In this document: in pieces, positions 24,004 through 33,894 of the stretch
How the letters are laid out: the number at the start of each line of letters is the position of its first letter
Position numbering within the stretch: the stretch's first letter is position 1
Assembly: GCA_014360655.1 (NCBI GenBank)
Contig: JACIXC010000007.1
Span: forward strand, 62,001 to 126,000
Source of the DNA: Actinomycetota bacterium
GTDB lineage: Bacteria > Actinomycetota > Geothermincolia > Geothermincolales > RBG-13-55-18
DNA: 64,000 nucleotides
Direction of reading: 5' to 3'
Notes under the pieces: generated by a model
Told to the model about the DNA's origin: nothing
Databases searched by the model: none
What the model saw: only the letters and a program-made list of their open reading frames with translations
Translations under genes and position numbers: made by a program

Positions 24004-26364
24004 TCATGCGCCCCCGTCCCGCCGCCAGCGGGAGATGATCTCCTCCTTGGCGGCATCCGGAAGGTCGTCGAAGTAGGCGCAGTATCCCGCCACCCTGACC
24101 ACCAGCCCCGGGTACTTGCCTGGACAGCGCCGCGCGTCCTCCAGCATCTCCGGGTCGAGGACGTTGCACTGCAACTGCATCCCGCCGGCCTCGAAAAAGC
24201 CGCGCATGAGCGCCGCCAGCCTCTCCGCCCCCTCTTCGCCCCGCAGCTCCGTGGGGGAGAAGCTCAGGTTCAACGCGCACCCGTTGGGCATGAGGCGCGA
24301 ATCCAGGCTGGCCACCGAACTCAACACGGCGGTGGGGCCGCGGCGATCCTGCCCGTTCGCCGGGCCCAGGCTGGCGGCCAGCGTCTCCCCGGCGCGGCGC
24401 CCGCTGGGGAGGGCTCCCACCTCTCTCCCGAAGGCCACGTGGCAGGTGACGGAATAAAAACCCGGGACGTAAGGTCCGCCCCTGGTGTTGCGATGGCGCG
24501 CCAGGGAATCGTGGAAGACGTGTACAACCAGGTCGGCGTAACCGTCCGGCAGCGGGTGGTCGTTGCCGAACTTGGGTGCCTTGAGCAGCTCCGCCCGCAG
24601 GCGCTGCGCGCCGCTGAAGTCTTCCCGCAGGGCCGCGACCACCTCTGCCACGGTGTATTTCCCCCTGCGGAACACCACCTCGTCCAGGGCTGCAAGGGAG
24701 TCGGCCACGTCGGCCACCCCCACCCCCTGTATGCCGCTCGCGTTATACCTGGCCCCGCCCTCGGTAAGGTCCTTTCCCGTCTCCAGGCACCCTTCCACGA
24801 GCATGGAGGAAAAGGGCGTGGGATGGTAGTCCCGGTTACCCATTTCCACTACCTGGAAATCACCTACCATGCGGTCCACCATGGTGTCCACCTGGCGGCG
24901 GAAGGCCGCGATGACGTCATCCATGCTGCCGAAGCCCGCGGGGTCGGGTGTAGCGGCCCCCACCCTGCGCCTGCGGCCGAAGCGCCTCCCCCCGTTGAGG
25001 GCCAGCTCCAGGCAGAGTGGCAGGTTGAAAAGGGCGGCGTCCGTGGAGAGGAAGCTGACCCCCGGAAGCGCCAGCTCAACGCATCCCACTACGGCGTAAT
25101 CGCGCGCCTCCCGCAGGGGATATCCGTGATGGACCAGGGAGGCCACCGCCGCCCCGTCGTTGAACACGGCGGGGACGCCCTTCCCCTTGCGCGCCACGTC
25201 CGCCACGCGGAGCAGGTACTCCGGCGGGGAGCCCGCATGCACGCGCGCCTGGTAGTTGGGGTCGCGTAATCCCGCTTCCTCCATGACGTCCAGGAAGAGG
25301 TAGGTGAGCTCGTTGACGGCGTCTCTCCCCTCCCGGTCGGTGCCGCCCACGATGGCCGCCTGGACCACCAGGTATCCGCCGTGATACTGGCTGATCCTCT
25401 CCGAGAGGAGAAAGACGTGCTCGGTGGCCTTGGCGCTGAAGCATAGCAGCAGCTCCCTGGCCCTTTCCGGATCAAGGCGCCCTTCCTCCACGTCCCCGCG
25501 GTAATAGGGATAGAGGTACTGGTCGACGCGCCCGAAGGAGACGGCGGAATTGAGGCTCTCCAGGTTGACCGCCAGGTGGGTCAGCCACAAGGATTGCAGC
25601 GCCTCGTGGAAGGTCTCAGCCGGCTCCCTCGGGACCTTGCGGCAGATGCGGGCGATCTCGCGCAGCTCCTCGCGGCGCACGGGGTCCGCCTCTTTCTCCG
25701 CCAGCCCTTCCGCTTCCGCGGCGAGTCTGCTGGCAAATATTACCAAACCATCGCAGGCAATACGCGCGGCGCGGTACAGGTCGCCTTCCTTTCCCTCCAT
25801 GCACGCAAGGTAACCTTCGATGCCCTCCCGGAGCATCCTCTCGTAGTGGGGAAGGAAATGACCGATCCCGCCGGCCTCGTTGATCAGGTAGTAGGCGGGC
25901 CGGAGCTGCTCGCGCACGTAGCGCACGAGGTGACGCTTGTCCCGGAAGGCGCGGAAGTTCATGTTGCGCGTGAGCCAGTATGGTATCACGCCGAAGAGTA
26001 TTCTCAGGCGGTCGGGCCAGGATATGCGCAGGGGCGTGGTCTTCCGCCTCTCGATCCAGAGGAGGTCCTCGCTCATGAAGACGCCGGCCAGCTCCGGCTG
26101 CATGATGGCGGAGATGCGGTACGAACCCACGTTGCCCACGATGAGCTCGTCCGGGTAGATGCGCACGGACTTGTTGGCGAGGACGTGGCGCAAGGCCCGC
26201 GCCTGGCGTACGGGCACCGGCTGCGTGGGGTCGTCGTGCTTCCTGAAATATTCCGTGACCAGGAGCGCCCTTTCCGGGCAGAGATGCACCGGCGTGGAGA
26301 GAAGGGTTTCCCTGATACGCCGGAAACGTTCGCTGCGCGTGGTCTCGGCTCCGGTACGCTCCAT
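24004..26364 (-). CDS. Glycyl radical enzyme (pyruvate formate-lyase-like family)
   Basis: 786 residues, an oxygen-sensitive enzyme with a backbone glycyl radical. The radical motif RVAGYCAYF gives Gly760, and the thiyl-radical site is Cys428 in VVGCVELALPG, with Glu430 two residues later as in lyase/dehydratase subgroups (PFL itself has Cys-Cys). The substrate cannot be assigned from these motifs: choline lyase, isethionate lyase, diol dehydratase and decarboxylase groups all share GCVE. The radical SAM activase that must install the radical is not adjacent. An inverted repeat and a -10-like box lie just upstream. Confidence 0.88.
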   Translation of the reverse strand: MERTGAETTRSERFRRIRETLLSTPVHLCPERALLVTEYFRKHDDPTQPVPVRQARALRHVLANKSVRIYPDELIVGNVGSYRISAIMQPELAGVFMSEDLLWIERRKTTPLRISWPDRLRILFGVIPYWLTRNMNFRAFRDKRHLVRYVREQLRPAYYLINEAGGIGHFLPHYERMLREGIEGYLACMEGKEGDLYRAARIACDGLVIFASRLAAEAEGLAEKEADPVRREELREIARICRKVPREPAETFHEALQSLWLTHLAVNLESLNSAVSFGRVDQYLYPYYRGDVEEGRLDPERARELLLCFSAKATEHVFLLSERISQYHGGYLVVQAAIVGGTDREGRDAVNELTYLFLDVMEEAGLRDPNYQARVHAGSPPEYLLRVADVARKGKGVPAVFNDGAAVASLVHHGYPLREARDYAVVGCVELALPGVSFLSTDAALFNLPLCLELALNGGRRFGRRRRVGAATPDPAGFGSMDDVIAAFRRQVDTMVDRMVGDFQVVEMGNRDYHPTPFSSMLVEGCLETGKDLTEGGARYNASGIQGVGVADVADSLAALDEVVFRRGKYTVAEVVAALREDFSGAQRLRAELLKAPKFGNDHPLPDGYADLVVHVFHDSLARHRNTRGGPYVPGFYSVTCHVAFGREVGALPSGRRAGETLAASLGPANGQDRRGPTAVLSSVASLDSRLMPNGCALNLSFSPTELRGEEGAERLAALMRGFFEAGGMQLQCNVLDPEMLEDARRCPGKYPGLVVRVAGYCAYFDDLPDAAKEEIISRWRRDGGA

Positions 26365-26398
26365 GCCTCCTCGCCTCCCCGCGACGATATGCTCCCTC

Positions 26399-26428
26399 TA
26401 CCGGTACCATCCCGGTATTCGCATTTTA
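26399..26428 (-). promoter_or_regulatory. Inverted repeat and -10 box before the glycyl radical enzyme
   Basis: TACCGG, 7 nt, CCGGTA (26399-26417), preceded on the minus strand by TAAAAT (26428-26423). This is a possible operator just downstream of a -10; no clear -35. The rest of 26365-26790 holds only GC-rich sequence without a gene. Confidence 0.35.
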
Positions 26429-26790
26429 ACATCCGCCGCCCTTTTTTCGTGACGTCCCACCCCCCTGACCGGTTCGCTTACGACCCCGTAGCGAGCGCGG
26501 GGCCGCGACACGGGTCGCGACATGGGTGTCCTCCCGCAAGTTCCCCCGGGAGAGGCTCTCCAGCGCCGCGGGCATGCGCCGCGCGGCCGGGAACGCCGTC
26601 ACGGGTGATCGCCGCGCCGCCGGTAGGCCCGCCACTTGCCCGCCCCCTTCCGGCTCCCCGCGGCGGTTAAGGCGCGAGAATGAGAGGTCGATTAAAGCAA
26701 GTGACCAGCGCGTCCGCAGTAAAGTGACCTGCGGTTCGCGTCTCCGGCAACGCGCGAAGGGAAGCGGGAACGACGGGGGGGCGACCGGAC

Positions 26791-29019
26791 TTGACGGAAA
26801 ACGAAGGGGCGCCTGACGGCGCCAGGAGGCTGCGGGCGGAATTCGCCGCCGCCTCGAGAAAGCTTACGCTCAAGGTCTCGCTCTCGGCGGGGACCCTGCC
26901 GCTCCTCATGCTCGCCATCTTTTCCCTTACCGTGTTCCGCTTCGCCGCCCGCCAGTATCTCGTCTATATCCTCGCCATCGGGGTGCTGGTCATCCCCTTC
27001 GTGGTCGTCTGCGTTCTCATCTATCACAACCTGCAGCGCCGCCTCTACCGTCGCCTGCGCTCGTGGTTCGACAAGGCGAGGGACCCCGCGTCGCAGAGCG
27101 ACCGCGACCTGGCGGTCAGGCTGCAGGGTGAACTCTACCGCTCGGCCTTCATGCACGGCGCCCTGGTCTCGCTCACCATCCTGCTGAGCCTGGCGCTGGG
27201 CGTGCTCATCTTCGGGCGTTTCGCCGACTTCACCCCCAATCTCACCCTCTCCTACATCGCCTTCGGCCTTGTCCTGGGCGTTACGGAGTGGTTCCTGACC
27301 GTATTCCTCTCCCACCGCGAGATGCGACCCGTCATGGAAACACTGCTCGCTTCCTGCAAGGGCTTCGGGTATCACTCCGCCACCGGCCTGGGCAAACGCC
27401 TCGCCTCCCTGGCCGCGGTGCTCATCATCTTCACCCTGGGCACCACCTGGGTCGCCGCCTCCTACCTCTCCGGCCAGGACCTGAAAGGCGAGCTGGAGAA
27501 GCGGGGCGCGGACAACGTGCGCCTGCTCGCGCAGCGCCTCTCCGCCGCCATCCGCGAGGAGGTCCCCCCTTCCGGCATGGAGGCCATCGTCGAGGAATCG
27601 GCCGTGACCACGCGGGAAGACCTGCGCGTCATGGACGCCGACGGATCCGTCTTCTTCCGTCACGACGGGATCTCCCTGGGAGAAGATGCCTGGCAGGAAC
27701 TGGTAGGCGAGGCGGCCCCGGAGGGAAGCGAGGCGGCCAGCTTTATCAGGGCTAAGGGCGGCCACGAGTACCTGGTCACCGCCGCCGCCCTCCCGGACCT
27801 GCCGGGGTGGAAGGTCCTGCGGGCGGGCCGCACGGGCGTTTCCTTCCACGCCATGTGGCGGCTCACCCCCACAATGGTCCTTCTCGCAGCCTTCAGCGTC
27901 CTGGTGGCCGCCTTCATGGTCCTCATCCTCTACCACAACTTCGCGGATCCCCTCAAGCGCCTCGTCGGCATATGCCGCGTGGTGGGCAGCGGAGACCTCG
28001 ACGTGGAGGTGCCGGTGGATTCACTGGACGATGTGGGAGAACTTACCAGTTCATACAGCGACATGCTGGCCTCCCTGCGCCGCATCAGCCAGGGCCTCCT
28101 GGAAACATCGGGAGAGGTGAGCGAGGGGGCGGAGAACATCGTGGCCGTCTCCGAGGAGATCATGGCGGCCATCGAGGAATTGAACGCCCTGGTGCAGGAC
28201 CTCTCCGGCCAGATAGAAGACGAGGTCGAGCACATCGTGAAGGTCGAGGAGATAATGGCCGGCGTGGCGGAGACCATATCCCTTTCCCACGCCCAGGCGG
28301 CCCAGAGCCAGGAGATCAGCCAGGACGCCGAGAGGGTCGTGCTCGAGGGCAGGGAATCGGCGCGGGAAGCCGTGCAGAAGATCGGCGACTTCAAGGAGAC
28401 GCTCGACGTCACCATGGACGCCATCCTCTCACTGGGCGAGAGCTCGCGCCAGATCGGCACCATCGTCGACATGATCACCCGCATCGCCGACCAGACCAAC
28501 CTCCTCGCCCTCAACGCGGCCATAGAGGCGGCCCGCGTGCCGGAACACGGCAAGGGCTTCGCCGTGGTGGCCGGCGAGGTGAAAAAGCTGGCGCAGGAAG
28601 CGGGGGCCTCCGCCCAGAAGATAAGCGACCTGGTGCGGGCGATCCAGAAGGACGTCGAAACGGCGAAAAGCCTCATGGAAAAGGGGACCATGGGCATGTA
28701 CGTGGGCATGGAAACGGTGGACCGCACCGACAGGGCGCTCCTCTCCGTCTCCGAGGCCGTCAGCCGCATGTCCCGCCTGGCGGAGAGCATCGCCCAGGCC
28801 TCCTCCCGTGAGCTCGACCTTAGCGAGAGGCTAACCGCCTCGCTGGAGGCCATGCGCTCGAAGGTGGAGAGTACCGCCGAGGCCTACGAGGAGATCAACG
28901 CCTCGTCGGAACAGCAGACCCAGTCGACCACCGAGCTCACCGCCACCGCGGAGAAACTCGCCGAGGTGGCCCACTACCTCCTCGACCTGGTCTCGCAGTT
29001 CAAGGCCGGCCGGCGTTGA
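26791..29019 (+). CDS. Methyl-accepting chemotaxis-type receptor with multi-helix membrane region
   Basis: 742 residues. The N-terminal 230 residues contain about five hydrophobic helices, unlike the two-helix classical receptor; an outside or linker region (240-350) is followed by a further helix ([18 protein letters not shown]), a HAMP-like segment and a long coiled signalling domain. The hairpin tip reads [19 protein letters not shown] then [18 protein letters not shown], conserved with small changes (VP for AG, G for D). Start is TTG 26791, Shine-Dalgarno weak. No CheA or CheW is in the window. The 3' end overlaps the convergent amidase by 20 bp. Confidence 0.9.
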   Translation: MTENEGAPDGARRLRAEFAAASRKLTLKVSLSAGTLPLLMLAIFSLTVFRFAARQYLVYILAIGVLVIPFVVVCVLIYHNLQRRLYRRLRSWFDKARDPASQSDRDLAVRLQGELYRSAFMHGALVSLTILLSLALGVLIFGRFADFTPNLTLSYIAFGLVLGVTEWFLTVFLSHREMRPVMETLLASCKGFGYHSATGLGKRLASLAAVLIIFTLGTTWVAASYLSGQDLKGELEKRGADNVRLLAQRLSAAIREEVPPSGMEAIVEESAVTTREDLRVMDADGSVFFRHDGISLGEDAWQELVGEAAPEGSEAASFIRAKGGHEYLVTAAALPDLPGWKVLRAGRTGVSFHAMWRLTPTMVLLAAFSVLVAAFMVLILYHNFADPLKRLVGICRVVGSGDLDVEVPVDSLDDVGELTSSYSDMLASLRRISQGLLETSGEVSEGAENIVAVSEEIMAAIEELNALVQDLSGQIEDEVEHIVKVEEIMAGVAETISLSHAQAAQSQEISQDAERVVLEGRESAREAVQKIGDFKETLDVTMDAILSLGESSRQIGTIVDMITRIADQTNLLALNAAIEAARVPEHGKGFAVVAGEVKKLAQEAGASAQKISDLVRAIQKDVETAKSLMEKGTMGMYVGMETVDRTDRALLSVSEAVSRMSRLAESIAQASSRELDLSERLTASLEAMRSKVESTAEAYEEINASSEQQTQSTTELTATAEKLAEVAHYLLDLVSQFKAGRR

Positions 29020-30448
29020 GGGGAGGGCGCCGCTGCGCCCAGGGCCTCGCCTCCTCCAGCTGCGCCGCCAGGCGGAAGAGGGTGGCCTCGTCTCCGAACT
29101 TGGCTATGAGCTGCACCCCGATGGGTGATCCTTCCTCGCTCCAGTGCAGGGGGACGCTCATGGCCGGCAGGCCGGTTATGTTGCAGACCACGGTGAAGGG
29201 GACGAAGTCCGCGGCGCGTATTATCCCCTGCAGGGGGTTGTCGGGAGGCGAATCGAAGGTCCCCAGGGGAGGCGGCGGTTCCGGCAGGGTGGGGCTGATC
29301 CAGACGTCCAGGCCCTCGCTCTGTCGCGCCACGTCCCGGGAGAAGCGCTGCAGGGCGGTCACAGCCATCATATACTGGGGCGCGGTGAAGCCGCGCGCCA
29401 TCTCGATGAGGGCCCAGGTGAGGGGCTCCAACTGGTCGGGCGTGGGCTCCTTCCCCAACGCCACTTTCGCCGTTTCCGCCGTCCAAGCCTGCATCCCGCT
29501 GTAGAGCACCATGAAGTGGGGGGTGATGGCCGGGATGTCCACCTCCAGGTCCTTCTCCTCCACCTGGTGTCCGAGTTCCTCGCACAGCCTTGCCGCTTCC
29601 TCCACCGCCTTAACGCAATGGGGATGGACAACCTCGTCCTGCGCCCGCACGGTGTAAGCGATGCGCAACCTCCCCGGGTCCGCTCCCACCTCCTGCAGGA
29701 ACGGCCGTGCCGGGGGCGGCGCCCAGTAGGGGTCGCCGATATCGGGGCCGCAGGTGGCGTCGAGCAGGGCGGCGCTGTCCCGCACCGAGCGTGTCAGGGC
29801 GTGTTCGACCACGAAGCCGTTCAATATGTCCCCGAAGTAGGGGCCCAGAGGATTGCGGGCCCGCGTGGGCTTGAGGCCCAGGAGCCCGCAACAGGATGAG
29901 GGGATGCGGATGGAACCCCCGCCGTCGTTGCCGTGAGCCATGGGGACCATGCCCGCCGCAACCGCCGCCGCCGACCCGCCGCTGGAACCCCCGGGGGTGA
30001 GACCGGGGTTCCAGGGATTGCGGGTGGGGCCGAAGGCCTGGGGCTCGGTGGTGGGAAGGATGCCGAACTCGGGCACGTTCGTCTTGCCGATGATCACCAG
30101 CCCCGCCCTGCGCAGCCTGACCACGAGCTCGCTGTCATAGTCGGGGACGTAATCCTGGAAAAACGCCGACCCGAAGGACATGCGCACGCCCTTGTACGCG
30201 CACAGGAGGTCCTTCAGGAGGAAGGGGACGCCGGTGAAGGGTCCCTCCGGCAGCTTCCCCTGCGCTTCCTTGCGGGCCTGCTCGTACATGGGGGTGATCA
30301 CCGCGTTGAGCTGCGGGTTGAGCCGCTCCACGCGCTCGATGGCCGCCTCCACCAGCTCGATGGGCTTGACCTCCTTCTTGCGCACCAACTCCGCCTGCGC
30401 CGTGGCGTCCAGGAATGCCGTTTCCTCCGCCAGAGACATGTCCCTCAT
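29000..30448 (-). CDS. Amidase signature family enzyme
   Basis: About 482 residues. Hydrolyses carboxamides through a Ser-cisSer-Lys triad. The Lys lies in GVPFLLKDL, the glycine-rich signature with cis-Ser is [19 protein letters not shown], and the nucleophile Ser is in [13 protein letters not shown]. The length and C-terminal half fit stand-alone amidases such as indoleacetamide or 6-aminohexanoate hydrolases; GatA is unlikely because gatB and gatC are absent. ATG 30448 is chosen for AAGGAAAGG; GTG 30463 and ATG 30439 are alternatives. Substrate unknown. Confidence 0.9.
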   Translation of the reverse strand: MRDMSLAEETAFLDATAQAELVRKKEVKPIELVEAAIERVERLNPQLNAVITPMYEQARKEAQGKLPEGPFTGVPFLLKDLLCAYKGVRMSFGSAFFQDYVPDYDSELVVRLRRAGLVIIGKTNVPEFGILPTTEPQAFGPTRNPWNPGLTPGGSSGGSAAAVAAGMVPMAHGNDGGGSIRIPSSCCGLLGLKPTRARNPLGPYFGDILNGFVVEHALTRSVRDSAALLDATCGPDIGDPYWAPPPARPFLQEVGADPGRLRIAYTVRAQDEVVHPHCVKAVEEAARLCEELGHQVEEKDLEVDIPAITPHFMVLYSGMQAWTAETAKVALGKEPTPDQLEPLTWALIEMARGFTAPQYMMAVTALQRFSRDVARQSEGLDVWISPTLPEPPPPLGTFDSPPDNPLQGIIRAADFVPFTVVCNITGLPAMSVPLHWSEEGSPIGVQLIAKFGDEATLFRLAAQLEEARPWAQRRPPLNAGRP

Positions 30449-30645
30449 CCCCCTTTCCTTCACCCGCGCCGTTCTTGATGTTTCGCCGCCGAGTCAGGAT
30501 CCGCGGTCACGAACAGCTTCTGGATCGCCGTGACCCGCGCCCTTTCGAGGAGATTTTATACCTTTTCCTCCGCAACCTCCACAGACCGAATCCCGCAACA
30601 GATGGGATAAAAACGCAACGCGCGGGGTCAGGCATCGAGCGTTGC

Positions 30646-31290
30646 GCTCCTCGGGATGACGTTTCCGGTGAGATTGCTTCGCTTCGCTCGCGATGACGTT
30701 TAAAGCGCTCCTCGGGATGACGTTTCCGGTGAGATTGCTTCGCTTCGCTCGCAATGACGTTTAAAGCGCTCCTCGGGATGACGTTTCCGGGGGCTCCTCG
30801 CGATGACGTTTCCGGTGAGATTGCTTCGCTTCGCTCGCAATGACGTTTAAAGCGCTCCTCGGGATGACGTTTCCGGTGAGATTGCTTCGCTTCGCTCGCA
30901 ATGACGTTTAAAGCGCTCCTCGGGATGACGTTTCCGGGGGCTCCTCGCGATGACGTTTCCGGTGAGATTGCTTCGCTTCGCTCGCAATGACGTTTAAAGC
31001 GCTCCTCGGGATGACGTTTCCGGTGAGATTGCTTCGCTTCGCTCGCAATGACGTTTAAAGCGCTCCTCGGGATGACGTTTCCGGGGGCTCCTCGCGATGA
31101 CGTTTCCGGTGAGATTGCTTCGCTTCGCTCGCAATGACGTTTAAAGCGCTCCTCGCGATGACGTTTCCGGGGGCTCCTCGGGATGACGTTTCCGGTGAGA
31201 TTGCTTCGCTTCGCTCGCAATGACGTTTAAAGCGCTCCTCGGGATGACGTTTCCGGGGGCTCCTCGCGATGACGTTTCCGGTCCCCTGTC
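30646..31290. repeat. Minisatellite of REP-like units with 147-bp higher-order period
   Basis: About 645 bp built from two blocks: a 22-bp block (GCTCCTCGGGATGACGTTTC core) and a 39-bp block starting GTGAGATTGCTTCGC and ending in AATGACGTTTAAAGC. The longer block occurs eight times, with GAGATT at 30670, 30731, 30817, 30878, 30964, 31025, 31111 and 31197. Spacing is 61, 86, 61, 86, 61, 86, 86 bp, a 147-bp higher-order unit. The open minus-strand frame through it is a by-product. No gene is seen in 30449-31453. Confidence 0.9.
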
Positions 31291-31371
31291 ATTGCGAGGA
31301 GTCGCGTTCCAAGTATGTCATTGCGAGGAGGCGCGCCAGCGCCGACGAAGCAATCTCGCCTTTATGGGGTA
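31291..31371. repeat. REP-like palindromic elements
   Basis: Two CATTGCGAGGAG half-elements, the second followed by GCGCC and GACGAAGCAATCTC, forming an imperfect palindrome in the orientation opposite to the adjacent minisatellite. Same family as copies at 44.6, 52.1 and 56.8 kb. Confidence 0.7.
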
Positions 31372-31453
31372 GAATAAACAAAGGATTTGGAACGGCTCAT
31401 CCCACGCGCCCGAATCGAGCATAGGGGGGAGCCAAGAGGCAAGGAGAGATGTG

Positions 31454-32551
31454 ATGTACTGCGAGCAGTGCGGCAAGGAGATCCCCCCCGAAAGCGAATT
31501 CTGCGGTTATTGCGGCGCCGCGGTCGGAGCCGGCGCATCCGGGGGGACGCCTCCCCCTCCCACGACACCTCCGGCCTACCAGCCGCAGCCCCCGCCACCC
31601 GCGCCGGGCACCGTGCCGCCGGCACCGGGAGTCGCCCTTCCGGGACAGCCCTACCAGGCATACCAGCAGGCCGCTCCCGGTGGTCCCGCGACCAGGAAAT
31701 CGGCACTTCCCTGGATCCTGGGCATCCTCGGCGTCGTGGTGGCGGCGGCGGTTGTGCTGGTGCTGGTCTTCGTGGTCTTCAAAGGGGGAGCTGATACCGG
31801 CGGGCCGGAGGAAGTGGTCAAGACCTTCTTCAAGGCCATGGAGAAGAAGGACGTAAACGCGCTTCTCGACATCATGGAACCGGACTTCGTCTCCCGACTC
31901 AAAAAAGCGCTGGGAAAAGAATACAAGGATATGCTCGAAGAATTTCTGGTTGATTCTTACATCCCGGACGATCTGAAGGTAGACATCAGGAAGATGGACA
32001 CCGATATCGAGGGCGACCGTGCGGAGGTGACCATCCTCGAGGGCACCATGACCTACACGGACGAGTCCGGCGACAAGGTCAGGCTGGAGGCGTCCGAGAG
32101 CGATATGGATGTCATAAAGCTGGTTAAGGAAGGGGGTAAATGGTACCTGTCCGCCGAAACCCTGGAGGACATGGGTCTGGACATCGAGGACATCGAGGAC
32201 TATTTCTCCGGCTACGACCTCGAGGACGAGGACGACTATGCCGGTGAAGACGGTTACGCGGATCACGAGGATGGCCGGGACTACGACGACTATACCGACT
32301 ACGATGACTGGTCCGAAGAGACCGTGGTCGAGCTCCCCGTGGACACGTACGATGAAGCCCTCCTCCTGGTGCTTCAGGACCCGCTCGTACAGGAATGGTG
32401 GGCCACGGTCGAGAACCCGGACTGCGAGATCTTCGAGGAGGACGACAGCTACCAGGTGCGCTTATTCGAGTGGACCGGCGTCGATACCGTCGATTTCGGC
32501 TGGTACGCGGTGGACAAACAGACGGGAGAGGTTTACGAGATCGTGTATTGA
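31454..32551 (+). CDS. Zinc-ribbon membrane protein with acidic extracytoplasmic domain
   Basis: 365 residues. N-terminal zinc ribbon CEQCGKEIPPESEFCGYCG, then a Pro-rich linker to residue 75, one transmembrane helix (PWILGILGVVVAAAVVLVLV) and an outside domain. That domain begins with VVKTFFKAMEKKDVNALLDI, an NTF2/DUF4878-like fold for ligand or peptide binding, then a very acidic Asp/Tyr-rich stretch (about residues 245-290) and a small C-terminal domain. ATG 31454 has AAGGAG 7 nt upstream; GTG 31451 is possible. Such zinc-ribbon-TM-sensor proteins are common in Gram-positives, and the function is unknown. Confidence 0.8.
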   Translation: MYCEQCGKEIPPESEFCGYCGAAVGAGASGGTPPPPTTPPAYQPQPPPPAPGTVPPAPGVALPGQPYQAYQQAAPGGPATRKSALPWILGILGVVVAAAVVLVLVFVVFKGGADTGGPEEVVKTFFKAMEKKDVNALLDIMEPDFVSRLKKALGKEYKDMLEEFLVDSYIPDDLKVDIRKMDTDIEGDRAEVTILEGTMTYTDESGDKVRLEASESDMDVIKLVKEGGKWYLSAETLEDMGLDIEDIEDYFSGYDLEDEDDYAGEDGYADHEDGRDYDDYTDYDDWSEETVVELPVDTYDEALLLVLQDPLVQEWWATVENPDCEIFEEDDSYQVRLFEWTGVDTVDFGWYAVDKQTGEVYEIVY

Positions 32552-32616
32552 GCACTTGGGGAACACGATAAACGGCAACGACTTTCCGCCGTGCTCGAAC
32601 TCCGGGGTTATTTAGG

Positions 32617-32638
32617 GGGTTGAGGCTAGTTTCAACCC
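32617..32638. terminator. Hairpin between convergent genes
   Basis: GGGTTGA and TCAACCC form a 7-bp stem with an 8-nt loop, between the converging zinc-ribbon and sigma-factor genes. No T-run follows. Confidence 0.4.
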
Positions 32639-32780
32639 GAGTCCGGGCCGCGAAAAACGGTGACCATATCCATACAGGGCGTCGCTGCGAGGCGCTGTAC
32701 ATGATTCGGCTGCCGTGGACCCTTTGCCGTCCGAGGTCGAACGGCCCGCTGCCCGGAGCCCGCTAGGCGATATGGCCACG

Positions 32781-33554
32781 TCACGCGATATCGCTCTCCA
32801 GGTCGCAACCCCTGCGTAGCAGCTCCACCGCCTCCCTGATGATGCGCGAGACGTGCATCTGCGATACCTTGAGCTCGCGCGCGATGCGCGCCTGGGTCCA
32901 GCCCCTGCGCAGGCGCAGCTCCATGATCCTGCGGTGTCTGGGGGGCAGCTCGGCTATGGCGCTCTCGATGAAGACGTCCTCCTCCACCTTCTCGTAGGCC
33001 ACGTCGTATGCTCCCACGCAGGCGCCCAGCGTCTCGCCGCCCTCTTCGCCGCGCGAGGCGTCCAGAGAGAACATGCCGCTGTTGCGCTGCGCCGCCAGCA
33101 CCTCTATGATCTCCTCCTCGCCCGCGCCCAGCCTCTCCGCCAGCATGGCCACGTCCGGCTCCTTGCCCTCCTGTTCCATCTGGCGCCAGGCGGCCATGAC
33201 GCGCTGCCTCAACTCGCGCAGGGGGCGGGGCAGCCGGATGAGCTCCAGGTGGTCCCGGTAATGTTTCTTCAGTTCGCCCTCGATGGTGGGATAGGCGAAG
33301 GTGATGAAGGATACCCCGCGCCTGGGGTCGAAACGGTGCAGGGCCTTCATGAGCCCCAGCGCCGCCAGCTGGAAGGCGTCCTCGTAAGGGAGGCGGTCCG
33401 AGCTGTACCGGTGTGCGAAACGGTGCAGCAGGTCCTCGTACTTCGCGACGAACCTCTCCGTCGCCCTCGCATCGCCGCCTGTTCTTATGCGCTCCAGGAG
33501 CGTCTCTTCGCTTTCCTCTCCCGGCTGTCGGCTCACTTTTCCCTTCCCGCCCAT
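32781..33554 (-). CDS. Sigma-70 family group 3 sigma factor, SigB/SigF type
   Basis: 257 residues. Region 2 is clear (EDAFQLAALGLMKALHRFDP, then FITFAYPTIEGELKKHYRDH), with the PTIxGE motif of SigB/SigF/SigG sigmas. Region 3 follows, and region 4 carries LPPRHRRIMELRLRRGWTQ and a helix-turn-helix with SQMHVSRI. ATG 33554 follows GGGAGGTCCTGGAT. No anti-sigma or anti-anti-sigma gene is adjacent, so control may be distant or at the level of expression. It is not obviously the FliA/WhiG-type sigma that would read the sigma-28-like promoters in this window. Confidence 0.9.
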   Translation of the reverse strand: MGGKGKVSRQPGEESEETLLERIRTGGDARATERFVAKYEDLLHRFAHRYSSDRLPYEDAFQLAALGLMKALHRFDPRRGVSFITFAYPTIEGELKKHYRDHLELIRLPRPLRELRQRVMAAWRQMEQEGKEPDVAMLAERLGAGEEEIIEVLAAQRNSGMFSLDASRGEEGGETLGACVGAYDVAYEKVEEDVFIESAIAELPPRHRRIMELRLRRGWTQARIARELKVSQMHVSRIIREAVELLRRGCDLESDIA

Positions 33555-33894
33555 ATCCAGGACCTCCCTGCAGCGTTGTTTTCCTCTCCCGACCCTTGCG
33601 CGCTTCCCGCCTTGGTATCCCTTCCCGGCCCTTCCCGGCGTCCCTTATGTCGGCTTTGCCGGTTTTCTTCCGATTCCCGTCCCTACCGGGCGCCTTTATG
33701 CGAGTAAACAATGAGCCGGCCTTCTTCTTCCATGATCTTGCGCATGTCAGGGCGGTAGGCGACAGCAGGACGGCATGCGCCTTCACTGACCTTGAGGATC
33801 GTCCCGGACCCGGCCCGGCCGTTCACTGACCCCTGCGCCCCGCCTCCCTTTATATGGATCTCGATACCCTTTTTATCCCTGTATCCTCATATCC
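33555..33894. other. Intergenic region upstream of the sigma factor
   Basis: No gene seen. It is pyrimidine-rich on the plus strand with loose CTTCCCGGCC repeats (33590-33650), and an ATATGAGG-like short tandem repeat at its right edge overlaps the end of the oxidoreductase gene. Confidence 0.5.

Noticed and set aside
30507-31220. A 237-residue minus-strand open frame with repeated CERSEAIS-like peptides
   Set aside because: It is a translation of the tandem minisatellite; no ribosome-binding site or conserved fold, and this peptide pattern is a known by-product of REP-like repeats.
30646-31290. Possible CRISPR array
   Set aside because: The units are contiguous repeats with no unique spacers, and no cas gene is near.
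32781-33554. The sigma factor as the reader of the sigma-28-like promoters
   Set aside because: Its region 2 has the PTIxGE motif of SigB/SigF-type sigmas, which use a different promoter (GTTT...GGGTAT).
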